Assembly: GCA_017619275.1 (NCBI GenBank)
Contig: JAFZSR010000102.1
Coordinates: forward strand, 1 to 63,671
Direction of reading: 5' to 3'
DNA from: Prevotella sp.
GTDB taxonomy: Bacteria; Bacteroidota; Bacteroidia; Bacteroidales; Bacteroidaceae
Length of the DNA: 63,671 bases
Made by a program: the position numbers and the translations under genes. Shown one piece after another: positions 44,812-53,646 of the stretch; the first letter of the stretch is position 1, and every line of letters starts with the position of its first letter. The notes under the pieces were generated by a model that saw only the letters and a program-made list of their open reading frames with translations, did no database searches and was not told the DNA's origin.

Positions 44812-45240
44812 TTACTTCATGCGGCGCAGCACTTTCTGATAGTAACGCTCCGTGCCCCTGTTACTGTAGTTGGGACCGCCGTTCCACGAACGAATCGCCT
44901 TCTCGACGTTGTTCGATTTGTTGTACTGCGACTGAATCAGAAGGAACATCTCTTTCGACTTCTCCACATCATAGCGGTCAGCCATTTTGTACTGCTTCTC
45001 ACTGCCACGGGCCTTGAGAATGTTGTTGCACTCGCGCACCATAATCGGGGTGATTTGCATGGCACCTACCTGGTTGCCATTCACGATGCGTGGATTTCCT
45101 TCGCTCTCTACCAGAATGATGGCCTCCATCACGGGGTTCCAGTCAAACTGCTCCGAGCTGTCGTTCTCATCTTCATTTGCGGCCCCGGCATATAAAGGCA
45201 CCAGTGCGAGCATCGACAAGCTCAGACAAATTTTCTTCAT
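44812..45240 (-). CDS. Secreted lytic-transglycosylase-like (SLT domain) protein
   Basis: A 142-residue protein with a signal peptide (about 1-20, ...YAGAA); a start four codons earlier at 45252 is possible. It is a small SLT/lysozyme-like domain: MEAIILVESEGNPRIVNGNQVGAMQITPIMV contains the ES motif with the likely catalytic Glu45 and the GAMQI motif. Later, RSWNGGPNYSNRGTERYYQKVLRRM resembles the AYNGGP motif of family 1 lytic transglycosylases. It probably cuts the peptidoglycan glycan strand. It is smaller than most family members and stands alone, 181 bases upstream of lemA on the same strand, with its own promoter at 45352-45382. Confidence 0.85.
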   Translation of the reverse strand: MKKICLSLSMLALVPLYAGAANEDENDSSEQFDWNPVMEAIILVESEGNPRIVNGNQVGAMQITPIMVRECNNILKARGSEKQYKMADRYDVEKSKEMFLLIQSQYNKSNNVEKAIRSWNGGPNYSNRGTERYYQKVLRRMK

Positions 45241-45351
45241 AATTTTTTCCATGCTATTATCATTTTAGGGGCTTTGCCAAGGCCCTCGGTTCTATGCTTT
45301 CAGTCCTCTTCTCTCTTCGCGAGAAACGACATTATCCTATGAAAACGGCTG

Positions 45352-45382
45352 CAAAGTTATAAAAGACTTCCCTAACGGCCAA
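45352..45382 (-). promoter_or_regulatory. Bacteroidetes-type promoter of the lytic transglycosylase gene
   Basis: On the minus strand TTGG (45382-45379), a 19-base spacer and TAACTTTG (45359-45352). The leader is about 100 bases. The 641-base gap up to 45882 holds this promoter, repeat copy C and the promoter at 45756; I see no gene in it. Confidence 0.72.
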
Positions 45383-45498
45383 CACCCTCCCTCCGTTTTG
45401 TGCGCGCACAACACCAATTCCTTGACATAAATCAAGAAATCACAATTCTTCCCCTCTATCCCTAAAAAACCGCATAACTTACCTCTGAAAAAACACGG

Positions 45499-45584
45499 TA
45501 ACGCCATCAGAAATTTTGGTAACGACTTTTTGAAAAAAACTAACGACTTTTGAAAAAATCTCGTACGAGATTTTTTTGCGTCTC
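45499..45584 (+). repeat. 21-bp tandem array with terminal palindrome (copy C)
   Basis: Units start TAACG at 45499, 45520 and 45541 and end in the 24-base palindrome at 45553-45576. Bases 45511-45584 are identical, as reverse complement, to 63200-63273. Confidence 0.92.
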
Positions 45585-45755
45585 GTTTTTCCATTTCTCA
45601 AACCCATTTTTATATCCAAAATGGGAGGCTGCAGTAACACCTGCTAGGCGGTTAATAAAGGGCAGACTCCAAATTTATCTTTACATCTTGTCGTCCTTTG
45701 CTTCTTGAACGCTTCCATGCCAAACAAAAAAATGTGCTAAATAAACGTAAAACAT

Positions 45756-45786
45756 TTGGCCATTATATAAATAAGGAGTAACTTTG
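45756..45786 (+). promoter_or_regulatory. Bacteroidetes-type promoter of the giant secreted protein gene
   Basis: TTGG (45756-45759), a 19-base spacer and TAACTTTG (45779-45786). The leader to the ATG at 45882 is about 90 bases. Confidence 0.75.
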
Positions 45787-45881
45787 CAAAAAATTTATGA
45801 GAATCACTCTTTCATATTGGGGTGCAAACCCTAACTAACTTTAATGAATTAACTTTATATACTAACTTAATTTTCACATTA

Positions 45882-48800
45882 ATGAAAAAACTAAAATTCT
45901 TATTCGCGGCCCTCGCTTTCACTATGTGTGGGGCTGGCACTGCGTGGGCTGACACCAGCCTACTGACAGAGGCAAACGGATGGCTGAAGCTAACTGCACT
46001 TCCAGAAAATGTTGCAGATTACTACTTCACCATCGTTGACAACAACAACGACTTGATGCTTTCTTTGGCAAGAGGAAAGAACCAAAATGGTAGTTACAAT
46101 GGCCTCTACTACAAGACATCGGCCAATCCCCTCATCGACAAAAGCATGCTCTTCACGATGGAGTTGTATTCGGGCGTCTACGTAATGACCAACGCTGAAT
46201 ACAATAGCCTTTTCCTCCAGACTGAATACAATGCTGCCCAATTCTATCGCACTCACGACAATGGTGGAGGCAACAAAGACTGGGGAAAAATTTCATTCAC
46301 CTATGCCGACAATTGCTGGACGGTACAGAATGCACAGTATCCTGTTGAAAACGGCAACTATCTCGGTGTGTGGAATGACAACCAAGCAGCTGCCAATGGA
46401 CAAGAACTGGCACTAAACAAACCAGCATCAATGAAAGGCACCTATCAGATTTATGCCATTCTGAAGACAAAGGCCGTCGAGTACTACGATGCACTGCGTG
46501 CCGGCACTGGGGCTTCCGAGACCAATCCACTAGACATGACAGCCCTCATCGTCAACCCCAATGCCAACTTCTGGACAGGCAGCATCCCCTTCGGATGGAC
46601 CACTACGGGAACGCAAAATGTGAACACTGGAAATGGCTACGACCTCTTCCCCGGCATTTTTGAGTACAGCAACTGGAATGCTGGAAGCTGGACAGGCTCA
46701 CTGAAGCAGACCATCACCGTGCCTAATGGCAAATACATCGTGAAGGCTGCCTTCATGGCTTCTAGCGGTGTGACGGTATATCTTACCTCCAACGGCTCTA
46801 CCGCCCAGTCTGAGACCCTTGCTCCCATTGGTGACTCAGGTGGCAACATTGCCTCTGATGGTACAGTGGTGGGTGATGGCGAAGGCAATCGTGGTTGGAA
46901 GTACCTTACCTTGGAAACAAAGGTTACTACTGGTTCGCTCGAAATCGGCACATACGCCGAGGCAAACGCTTCGCATTGCTGGGTGAATGCCGACAACTTC
47001 ACACTCACCTACCTCGGTGCCGACCTCGAAATCCTTATTGAGGGCTACGAAAACGCCCTGGCTGACGCCCTAGCCTTCGACCAATCCACCATCAAGGAAA
47101 TTGCCGTGAAGCAAGCTCTTATTGATGCCATTAACACTTACGGAGAAAACGTAGCCCAGACAGAGTCTGCACTGAAGGAGGCTGCCGATGCCCTGACCTT
47201 GGCAACAACCAATGCTGCCGCCAGTGTAGAGGCATACACTACGGCCGAGAAGTACTTCACTAAGATGGAAGGTGTACTGGATGGCACCAACGTGTATACC
47301 AACGAAGCTTACAACGCTTATTACAAAGACTGGAAGGATGCTTACGATGCAGGCACATTGACAACCGCCGTTGCTGCCACACTAACAGAGGATGCAGCCT
47401 ACACCAATCGCATTCGCGTAGCAAACAACATTGACGACATCCTGCTCTCCACATGGACGGCTGGTGGAACACAATGCAAGGACTACACAGCAGCACTCTA
47501 CATCAACACCTGGTCGACCGAGGGCAACAGTGATGGCTCAGAATTCTACGCACCGTTCTTTGAGTATTGGGTGTCATCGGCCAACGTACTCACTGCTAAC
47601 ACCTTCACATCGACCATAACTGGCTTAAAAGCCAACACCACCTACTCGTTCACCATCCGTGCACGTGTGCAGCCCACCGACAACAAGACTATTATCGATA
47701 ATGCCATCACGATGAAGGTAGGCGACGGTGAGCCTAAGTGCATCAGTGCAGGAAACGCATTTGGCAATTATTTCATTGGCAACTTCTCCGCTGTAGGTGA
47801 GACCGACTCTGATGGCAAGCTCACCTGTACCATTTCAGTGGCTGAAAACAGCAACGTCAGCTGGCTCGCATTCTACAACTGCAAATACACCGAGGGTGAA
47901 GACCTATCGGCCTACATTGCCGACTACGAGTTTGCGCTGAAGACCGCCAAGGAAGCACAGGCCAACGCCGCCTACGACATCGTGACGGGTAAGGAGAAGG
48001 CCGACCTTGACGCTGCCATCGACAATTACGATGAAGGCAAGGTTGATATAACTGTCAAACAAGATCTTCTCGATGCCACTGAGGCTCTGAACAATGCAAC
48101 CGCCGCCTTCGAGGCAGCGGCTCCCGCATACGCTATGTATCCTGAGCTGAACGCCAACGTGGCCACCACGCTGGGCGTTGCCCTGCCCACCATCAGCGCA
48201 ACGACTACTGCTGCCGACATAGAGGGTGTCATCATTTCAGAATACAACGCCGCCAAAGCATACGAAAAAGACCTCACCAACAAGCTCGGCGCCTGGAACA
48301 ACGCTCCCGGCACCAACCAGGGTGAGAGTTGGGATGGCACTGGCACTGACACCTATTATGACGAGTATAATAGATCTGCCCGCGCCATGACGCAGACCGT
48401 CACGCTGCCTGTTGGCAACTATGTGCTCATTGCCAAGGGACGTGCTTCCGTCAATGGTCTCCTCACCGTCAGCGATGGTACTGAGACCGTCATATTCCCT
48501 CACAAGAACAGCACCGGACGTGGTATCGAAACCAACGGCACGCCCAACTACAGCGAGGGCGGCAACTACGCCAATGGTGGCAACGGACGTGGCTGGGAGT
48601 ACCGAATGCTCACCTTTACCAGCGACGGAGAGACGCCCATCACGCTCACCTTCAACTGGACCACCGCCAGCAGCAACTGGGCTGGACTCGACGACATCGA
48701 GCTGCTCGCCAACTTAGACCTCTCTGGCTATGTTCAGGAATATCAGCAGGCATTGAGCGAGGCTAAGGCCACTCTGGCTAATGACGCTTATGCTATTGTG

Positions 48801-51290
48801 ACGGGCAAGGAGAAAGCCGACCTCGAAACTGTCATCAACAGTTACGATGAGGGTAAAGTGGAAGAAACCGACCCAGACGCACTGGAGGCTGCCATTGAGG
48901 CACTGAACAATGCCACAGAAGCATTCGTTGCCGCTGCACCTGCCTACAACGCATTTGCAGAGCTGAACACAACTGTGGCTGCTAAACTCGGTGTCGAGCT
49001 ACCCACCATCACTAATGCTACAACCGCTGCCGACCTGGATGTGGAAGGAATCTATGTTGATGAATACAATGCAGCTGAGGCATACGCCACCGACTTTACC
49101 AACAAGCTCGGCACCTGGTCCAACGCTCCTGGCACCAACAAGGGCGAGAGTTGGAAGGACAGTTCCGACGATTATCTTGATTTGTACAATGCTTCTGACC
49201 GTGCCATGACGCAAACCGTCACGTTGTATGCCGGTGACTATGCGCTCATTGCCAAGGGCCGTTCTTCCGCCACAGCTCGCCTCACCGTGACCGATGGCAC
49301 CGAAACTGTTATCTTCCCCCACAAGGGAAATACAGGACGTGGTATCGAAACCGACGGTAAACCCAACTACACCGAGGGTGGAACCTACACCAACAGCGGA
49401 AATGGACGTGGCTGGGAATATCGTGTAATCACTTTCACCAGCGACGGCGAAACACCCATCACACTCACCTTCAACTGGACTACCACTGGTGGCCAATGGG
49501 CTGGACTCGACGACATCGAGTTGCGCGCCAACTTGAATGACGAAGCAATGAACAAAGCTCTTGCCGCCGCCATCGCCAAGGTGACCGCATTGGAGGGCAC
49601 TATTCCTGCTGCCGCCTACGCAGCTGCACAGGCCGTTGTGGCCAAATATCAGGGCGACAGCTATCCCACCACATTCGAAGAGTATGAGACCGCCATTGCC
49701 GAAATTGAAGCGGCTGCCACCACATACGGAGCACTGGCAGAGCCTTACACAAAGACTAAAGAATTGCTGGAAGAGGCAAATGCGTTGACTGCCGACTATC
49801 CCAATCTAAAGACCTTGCTTAACTCTTACGCTGCAGCTGTTGAAGCCATCACCAACATTGACGACCTCACCCTGCTCAACAACAACCTGACAAAGGCCAA
49901 CGCCATCTTTACTGAATGGCTCAGCATAAAGGAGAAAGCTGTAGCCCTTGCTGCCGTCAATAACGACAATGCAGGAGCCAACACCACCCTGAGCGGTGCC
50001 ATCACGGCGCAAGAGACTAATGTGCAGGCTGTGAACAACGTGGATGCAGAGAACCTAGCCATCGTCACCACCGCTATCGCTACCGTGAAAGCCGCCATGA
50101 CCACATACGTCAGCGTTGCCAACCCCGTGGGCGATGGAGCACAGTTCGACTGCACATTCATGCTGACCAATCCTGATGTCACTCCGTTCTGGACTGGCGA
50201 TTGGTGGGTGCAACCCGAAGGATGGTACAACGAGCAGAGTGGAGGAAACTTCCAAGTGATGGTCAATGAAAATTTAGGCCCTGGTGGAGAGGTGTTTATG
50301 GAATACTGGAGCGAATCGCCCGCACAGAAAGGATTTGTGCTCTGCCAAAAAGTAACTCTTCCTGAAGGAACCTACAAGATGGCTGGACGTGTGGCTGCAA
50401 ACTTTGATGGCCAGGGTGGAACCGTGCAGAACGTGTTCTTCGCTGCCAACGATGCTATTGGCACACAAATCACTTCGGAAACACTGATTGACGCTGACTG
50501 TGAATTTGTGCAAGGCGAGGAGGATCCCGTTGAGGTAAAGATTGGTATGATTGCCACGGAAGGTAACGAAGCCCGATGGATGGCCATCAACAAGATTCAA
50601 CTCTTCAAGGTGCCCGCAAAAGCATTTACACTGGATGAGAACACGGCTTGGGACAACACCAAGAGCGGTGCTGGCGACGTGATTCTGAAGCGCACCATCA
50701 AGGAAGGCTACAACACCCTGACGCTGCCCTTCTCAATGACACAGACTGAGGTGGAAGACAACTTTGGCGCTGGTTCGGTTGTCTATGCACTTAAGGCTTA
50801 CGATGCCGACCTACAGCTCATCTCGTTCACTACCCATGAGGGCATCGTACCCAACGTGCCTTGCCTTCTGAAGGCCACCGAGCCTGGCAATACATACCTG
50901 CTTGAAGGCCGTACTATTGTGGCTGGCAACTCCGCCCCCGAGGCCAATGGCACTGACGTCACCATGATTGGCACCTACGCTGCATCTATGACGGTGCCTA
51001 CTGGCAACTATATCATTCACGAAGACCAGATTTACTATGTTAACAGCAACGTGTCGCTGAAGAACACTCGCGCCTACATCAAGCTGAAGCCAAAGAATCC
51101 TCTCGATGAATACGATGATGTACGCTCACTCACCCTGAGCTTCGACGATGACGAGACCACTGGCATTGCAACCATGGAGGACGGACAACTGAACATCGTG
51201 ACAGGCGACATCTACGACCTCTCGGGCCGCAAGGTGAAGAATCCTGCCAAGGGCATCTACATGATGAACGGAAAGAAAATTATCAAGTAA
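45882..51290 (+). CDS. Giant secreted modular protein with lectin-like and helical repeats, C-terminal module and tag
   Basis: A 1802-residue secreted protein. The start MKKLKFLFAALAFTMCGAGTAWA gives a signal peptide almost the same as that of the 59033-63022 protein. Residues ~25-210 look like a beta-trefoil-type region. Next come carbohydrate-binding-like beta-sandwich domains (GSLKQTITVPNGKYIVKAAFMA) alternating with helical FIVAR-like segments (KADLDAAIDNYDEG...). A ~272-residue unit is repeated in tandem (see 47910-49541). The final ~220 residues carry the module GYNTLTLPFSMT...TRAYIKLK...DDDETTGIA and the tag IYDLSGRKVKN...YMMNGKKIIK. It is probably a surface polymer-binding protein or adhesin. 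A small acidic protein gene follows after 36 bases. Confidence 0.85.
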   Translation: MKKLKFLFAALAFTMCGAGTAWADTSLLTEANGWLKLTALPENVADYYFTIVDNNNDLMLSLARGKNQNGSYNGLYYKTSANPLIDKSMLFTMELYSGVYVMTNAEYNSLFLQTEYNAAQFYRTHDNGGGNKDWGKISFTYADNCWTVQNAQYPVENGNYLGVWNDNQAAANGQELALNKPASMKGTYQIYAILKTKAVEYYDALRAGTGASETNPLDMTALIVNPNANFWTGSIPFGWTTTGTQNVNTGNGYDLFPGIFEYSNWNAGSWTGSLKQTITVPNGKYIVKAAFMASSGVTVYLTSNGSTAQSETLAPIGDSGGNIASDGTVVGDGEGNRGWKYLTLETKVTTGSLEIGTYAEANASHCWVNADNFTLTYLGADLEILIEGYENALADALAFDQSTIKEIAVKQALIDAINTYGENVAQTESALKEAADALTLATTNAAASVEAYTTAEKYFTKMEGVLDGTNVYTNEAYNAYYKDWKDAYDAGTLTTAVAATLTEDAAYTNRIRVANNIDDILLSTWTAGGTQCKDYTAALYINTWSTEGNSDGSEFYAPFFEYWVSSANVLTANTFTSTITGLKANTTYSFTIRARVQPTDNKTIIDNAITMKVGDGEPKCISAGNAFGNYFIGNFSAVGETDSDGKLTCTISVAENSNVSWLAFYNCKYTEGEDLSAYIADYEFALKTAKEAQANAAYDIVTGKEKADLDAAIDNYDEGKVDITVKQDLLDATEALNNATAAFEAAAPAYAMYPELNANVATTLGVALPTISATTTAADIEGVIISEYNAAKAYEKDLTNKLGAWNNAPGTNQGESWDGTGTDTYYDEYNRSARAMTQTVTLPVGNYVLIAKGRASVNGLLTVSDGTETVIFPHKNSTGRGIETNGTPNYSEGGNYANGGNGRGWEYRMLTFTSDGETPITLTFNWTTASSNWAGLDDIELLANLDLSGYVQEYQQALSEAKATLANDAYAIVTGKEKADLETVINSYDEGKVEETDPDALEAAIEALNNATEAFVAAAPAYNAFAELNTTVAAKLGVELPTITNATTAADLDVEGIYVDEYNAAEAYATDFTNKLGTWSNAPGTNKGESWKDSSDDYLDLYNASDRAMTQTVTLYAGDYALIAKGRSSATARLTVTDGTETVIFPHKGNTGRGIETDGKPNYTEGGTYTNSGNGRGWEYRVITFTSDGETPITLTFNWTTTGGQWAGLDDIELRANLNDEAMNKALAAAIAKVTALEGTIPAAAYAAAQAVVAKYQGDSYPTTFEEYETAIAEIEAAATTYGALAEPYTKTKELLEEANALTADYPNLKTLLNSYAAAVEAITNIDDLTLLNNNLTKANAIFTEWLSIKEKAVALAAVNNDNAGANTTLSGAITAQETNVQAVNNVDAENLAIVTTAIATVKAAMTTYVSVANPVGDGAQFDCTFMLTNPDVTPFWTGDWWVQPEGWYNEQSGGNFQVMVNENLGPGGEVFMEYWSESPAQKGFVLCQKVTLPEGTYKMAGRVAANFDGQGGTVQNVFFAANDAIGTQITSETLIDADCEFVQGEEDPVEVKIGMIATEGNEARWMAINKIQLFKVPAKAFTLDENTAWDNTKSGAGDVILKRTIKEGYNTLTLPFSMTQTEVEDNFGAGSVVYALKAYDADLQLISFTTHEGIVPNVPCLLKATEPGNTYLLEGRTIVAGNSAPEANGTDVTMIGTYAASMTVPTGNYIIHEDQIYYVNSNVSLKNTRAYIKLKPKNPLDEYDDVRSLTLSFDDDETTGIATMEDGQLNIVTGDIYDLSGRKVKNPAKGIYMMNGKKIIK
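47910..49541 (+). repeat. Two tandem ~816-bp coding repeats in the giant secreted protein gene
   Basis: The segment containing GKEKADL...EGKV, APGTNxGESW, RAMTQTVTL, GTETVIFPHK, GRGWEYR and WAGLDDIEL occurs twice, offset by 816 bases (272 codons), e.g. GTGACGGG at 47982 and 48798. The copies differ at many silent and some amino-acid sites, so the duplication is not recent. Confidence 0.85.
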
Positions 51291-51326
51291 AAACGCTTAA
51301 TGAACAATTAAATCAGAACATCAATT

Positions 51327-51500
51327 ATGAAAGCAATATATCAAAAGCCCACGATGGAAGTGGAACAGATGATTTCTGACGAAGTCATGGTAGGAGCCAG
51401 TGCAGATGGTGAAAATATTCCTGGCGGTGGCAACACAAGTGATAACAACATCACCGAAGGCGATAGCCGCTACCACTCAAGCATCTGGGACGAAGACTAA
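51327..51500 (+). CDS. Small acidic protein paired with the giant secreted protein
   Basis: A 57-residue protein read directly from the bases: it starts MKAIYQKPTMEVEQMI, passes through a Gly/Ser/Asn-rich middle (GASADGENIPGGGN) and ends DSRYHSSIWDED. No signal peptide or membrane span. It aligns end to end with the 62-residue protein at 58822-59010 (MKKTAYIQPQTKVVLVE ... ASRHSNSLWDDEDW): Tyr and Pro near the start, GAS or SSSG in the middle, SR plus a few residues plus WD(E/D)D at the end. It begins 36 bases after the giant gene's stop and is followed by a terminator at 51519, so the pair forms one transcript. Family unknown. Confidence 0.75.
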   Translation: MKAIYQKPTMEVEQMISDEVMVGASADGENIPGGGNTSDNNITEGDSRYHSSIWDED

Positions 51501-51518
51501 TCATCGCTCATCCTCTCC

Positions 51519-51556
51519 ACAGCCCCCTCAGGCCCCGCGCCCGAGGGGGCTGTTTT
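51519..51556 (+). terminator. Terminator after the small protein gene
   Basis: ACAGCCCCCTC (51519-51529) pairs with GAGGGGGCTGT (51543-51553), followed by TTTT. It ends the 45882-51500 transcript. Confidence 0.8.
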
Positions 51557-51643
51557 CTTGGCCCACACTTCATAAACAGCCACCATTGTTTGGAGAGGGA
51601 TACATCCCTCGGCCGAGCGGGCTGTGTAAACCCCATACAAACA

Positions 51644-51675
51644 GGTGAGGCGCCCATTCACATGGACGCCTCACC
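51644..51675 (-). terminator. Terminator after the LruC-like lipoprotein gene
   Basis: GGTGAGGCG (51644-51652) pairs with CGCCTCACC (51667-51675), with CCAT/ATGG extending the stem. It lies 37 bases past the stop of the minus-strand gene, facing the terminator at 51519. Confidence 0.7.
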
Positions 51676-51712
51676 AATAGTTGAAATATAAAATAGTATT
51701 TGATGCTTCAGA

Positions 51713-53338
51713 TTATTCTCTCCACCACATTGCGTAGTAGGGGTTCTTGACGAACTTCTTGAAGTCGTTGCCAATGTAAGCCTTCTCATTACACCACTGG
51801 TATTCGGTGGCGACGCCCACCTTGCCAGGAGTCTTGCCCTTCTCGGCTTTCAACTCCAGTTGGTAGCTATTGCCTTCATCGTCGGTTTTGGTTACGATAA
51901 CCTTGATGTTGTCGCGCACCTGCTCGGCAAAGGTGTCAGCATCGTTGCTCCAAGTCTTGTCGGTGATGGAGAAGACGGGGATGTTCTCCAGCTCGGCGCT
52001 ACTGTAGGGATCTTTCGGGTTGAGGCGCTTGGCATTGGTGTTGATCATGGTTTGTGTGTTGACGGGGCCTCCCTGGTCGGTCAAAGCATTGGGATTGGCA
52101 TTCTTGAACAGATTGTGTACTTCCTGGCCATAAACCGTCAGCGGCAGCGTGCCACCAGCAGCCCAGATAGTCACATTCACTTGGTTTGCGTTCACATAAT
52201 CGACATCGAAAACGACATCGTTGAAATCGAAGTCGCCATCCTCAACAGCGCTCAAGTCCTCGGCAATCACACGGAGTGAAGGAAGTGGTTTTTCATCACC
52301 ATTCCCGTCAACGACGCGAATAATCCAATCCGAATAATAATGATCGCGTGCACCGGCAATGAACCACTTTCCTTTTTGCCAGTCGTTATCGCCCTGCTTG
52401 TTGGGAATCATGAAGGCACCGGGTGTACCTTCTGGCACTTCGGTCACCAGATAGGAGTTGCCCTGATAGATGTCGGTCAGATTATGACTGAGGTCGGCTT
52501 CGTAGTCGAAACCTACAAAATGCATGCCCGAGACGTCACCATCGGCAGGAACTGTAATGTTGTTCTGCTGGGCCCAAGCCATGATGGTGTTTCCTGAAAC
52601 TCGCTTGAACATATCGTTGTACGTAAAGCTGCTCTGGAGGGAGTTCTGATAGCCGAAATAGTTAGTGCTGCAATTCTCCATCAGCATGATTTTGTCGGTA
52701 TAAGTTCTCAGGCCGTTGAAGTTTTCGCTCGGATTGTCACCAGGAGTATAATCGTCCCTGTAGTCGCCCGTATGCTTGATGTCGCTTCTCGAGGAGCACT
52801 GTCCATTGTTGTAGTTGCTGATGTGCTCATTTCCCTGTCCATTAGCGCCGGCGCTTGTCAGTCGGTCCATGTTATTACTGCCAAAGAAAGGCTGGTTGGG
52901 ATTGCCGTAGGCTGCATAATAGGCTTCTGTTGTCTTGGAGTCATCGGTGACCTTTGTTCCACCTTTATAAACATCCTGAACAAAGAAATTGGTATAATCA
53001 AAGCCCTCGTCTTGGGGGTCTTCTACTTGCTGGAAATACTTGCGTACGATGTCTTTTTGATTCTCGGTAAGAGCATAAGGAACATCGTAAGTCTGGCACC
53101 ACATATTGCCGTTAGGATTTGCCGAACGTGTCATCCGACTGGATGCGGGGGTACCGAAGCCCCAGTTCTGGTCGGCAGAAGGTTGTCCGAACACGCGGAC
53201 GAAAGCATCCTGATAATTCTTCAGGAACTGCTCGGTGTTCTTTGAAGGATCATAGAGGTCCTTGTCCTTGCTACAGCTCACAAAAGCAGAAGAAACTGCT
53301 AGTACGGCTGCAGCCATCACCAAATACTTTTTCATCAT
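51713..53338 (-). CDS. LruC/DUF4842-like lipoprotein
   Basis: A 541-residue lipoprotein with lipobox SAFVSC (Cys22). After the anchor comes DKDLYDPSKNTEQFLKNYQDAFVRVFGQPSADQNWGFGTPA, the opening seen in many Bacteroidales surface lipoproteins. The later part has ICD-like AEDLSAVEDGDFDFNDVVFDVDYV, with NQVNVTIWAAGGTLPLTVYGQEVHNLFK, which I match from memory to the LruC (DUF4842) domain. A DxDFND segment suggests a calcium site. The function is not established; surface exposure is likely. It has no C-terminal tag of the type found on its neighbours. A -7 element lies at 53388-53395. Confidence 0.72.
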   Translation of the reverse strand: MMKKYLVMAAAVLAVSSAFVSCSKDKDLYDPSKNTEQFLKNYQDAFVRVFGQPSADQNWGFGTPASSRMTRSANPNGNMWCQTYDVPYALTENQKDIVRKYFQQVEDPQDEGFDYTNFFVQDVYKGGTKVTDDSKTTEAYYAAYGNPNQPFFGSNNMDRLTSAGANGQGNEHISNYNNGQCSSRSDIKHTGDYRDDYTPGDNPSENFNGLRTYTDKIMLMENCSTNYFGYQNSLQSSFTYNDMFKRVSGNTIMAWAQQNNITVPADGDVSGMHFVGFDYEADLSHNLTDIYQGNSYLVTEVPEGTPGAFMIPNKQGDNDWQKGKWFIAGARDHYYSDWIIRVVDGNGDEKPLPSLRVIAEDLSAVEDGDFDFNDVVFDVDYVNANQVNVTIWAAGGTLPLTVYGQEVHNLFKNANPNALTDQGGPVNTQTMINTNAKRLNPKDPYSSAELENIPVFSITDKTWSNDADTFAEQVRDNIKVIVTKTDDEGNSYQLELKAEKGKTPGKVGVATEYQWCNEKAYIGNDFKKFVKNPYYAMWWRE

Positions 53339-53387
53339 TTCGTAGTTGCAAAAATTATAAATTAATAGTTTTTTTTCAAATTAGCTG

Positions 53388-53395
53388 CAAAATTA
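53388..53395 (-). promoter_or_regulatory. Candidate -7 element for the LruC-like gene
   Basis: On the minus strand TAATTTTG, about 50 bases before the start. The best -33 is a poor TATG with a 20-base spacer. The 308-base gap between this gene and the divergent C10 gene holds only these two promoter candidates. Confidence 0.45.
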
Positions 53396-53579
53396 CTACA
53401 AATGGGTGAGTATTGCATACGATTGTCCGTTAAAAAAAATTAATTCCGCCAATTATTTATATTGTGTATTTATCAAGTGGAAACGCCCCTGCGTGTAATC
53501 CGTCGCACCAACAATGTTTATCTATCGGACAACACGAAAAAAAAGTGGTTATTTATGCTGAAAATGGAGAAAAAATGCT

Positions 53580-53587
53580 TATCTTTG
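53580..53587 (+). promoter_or_regulatory. Candidate -7 element for the C10 peptidase gene
   Basis: TATCTTTG matches TAnnTTTG, 60 bases before the ATG at 53647. The -33 position reads GCTG, a weak match. It excludes the longer in-frame reading that begins at 53464. Confidence 0.45.
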
Positions 53588-53646
53588 CCCCACAATACTA
53601 CTACAGGCGGCGCAGAGCCGCCACAAAGACGAAAAACATGTTTGAT

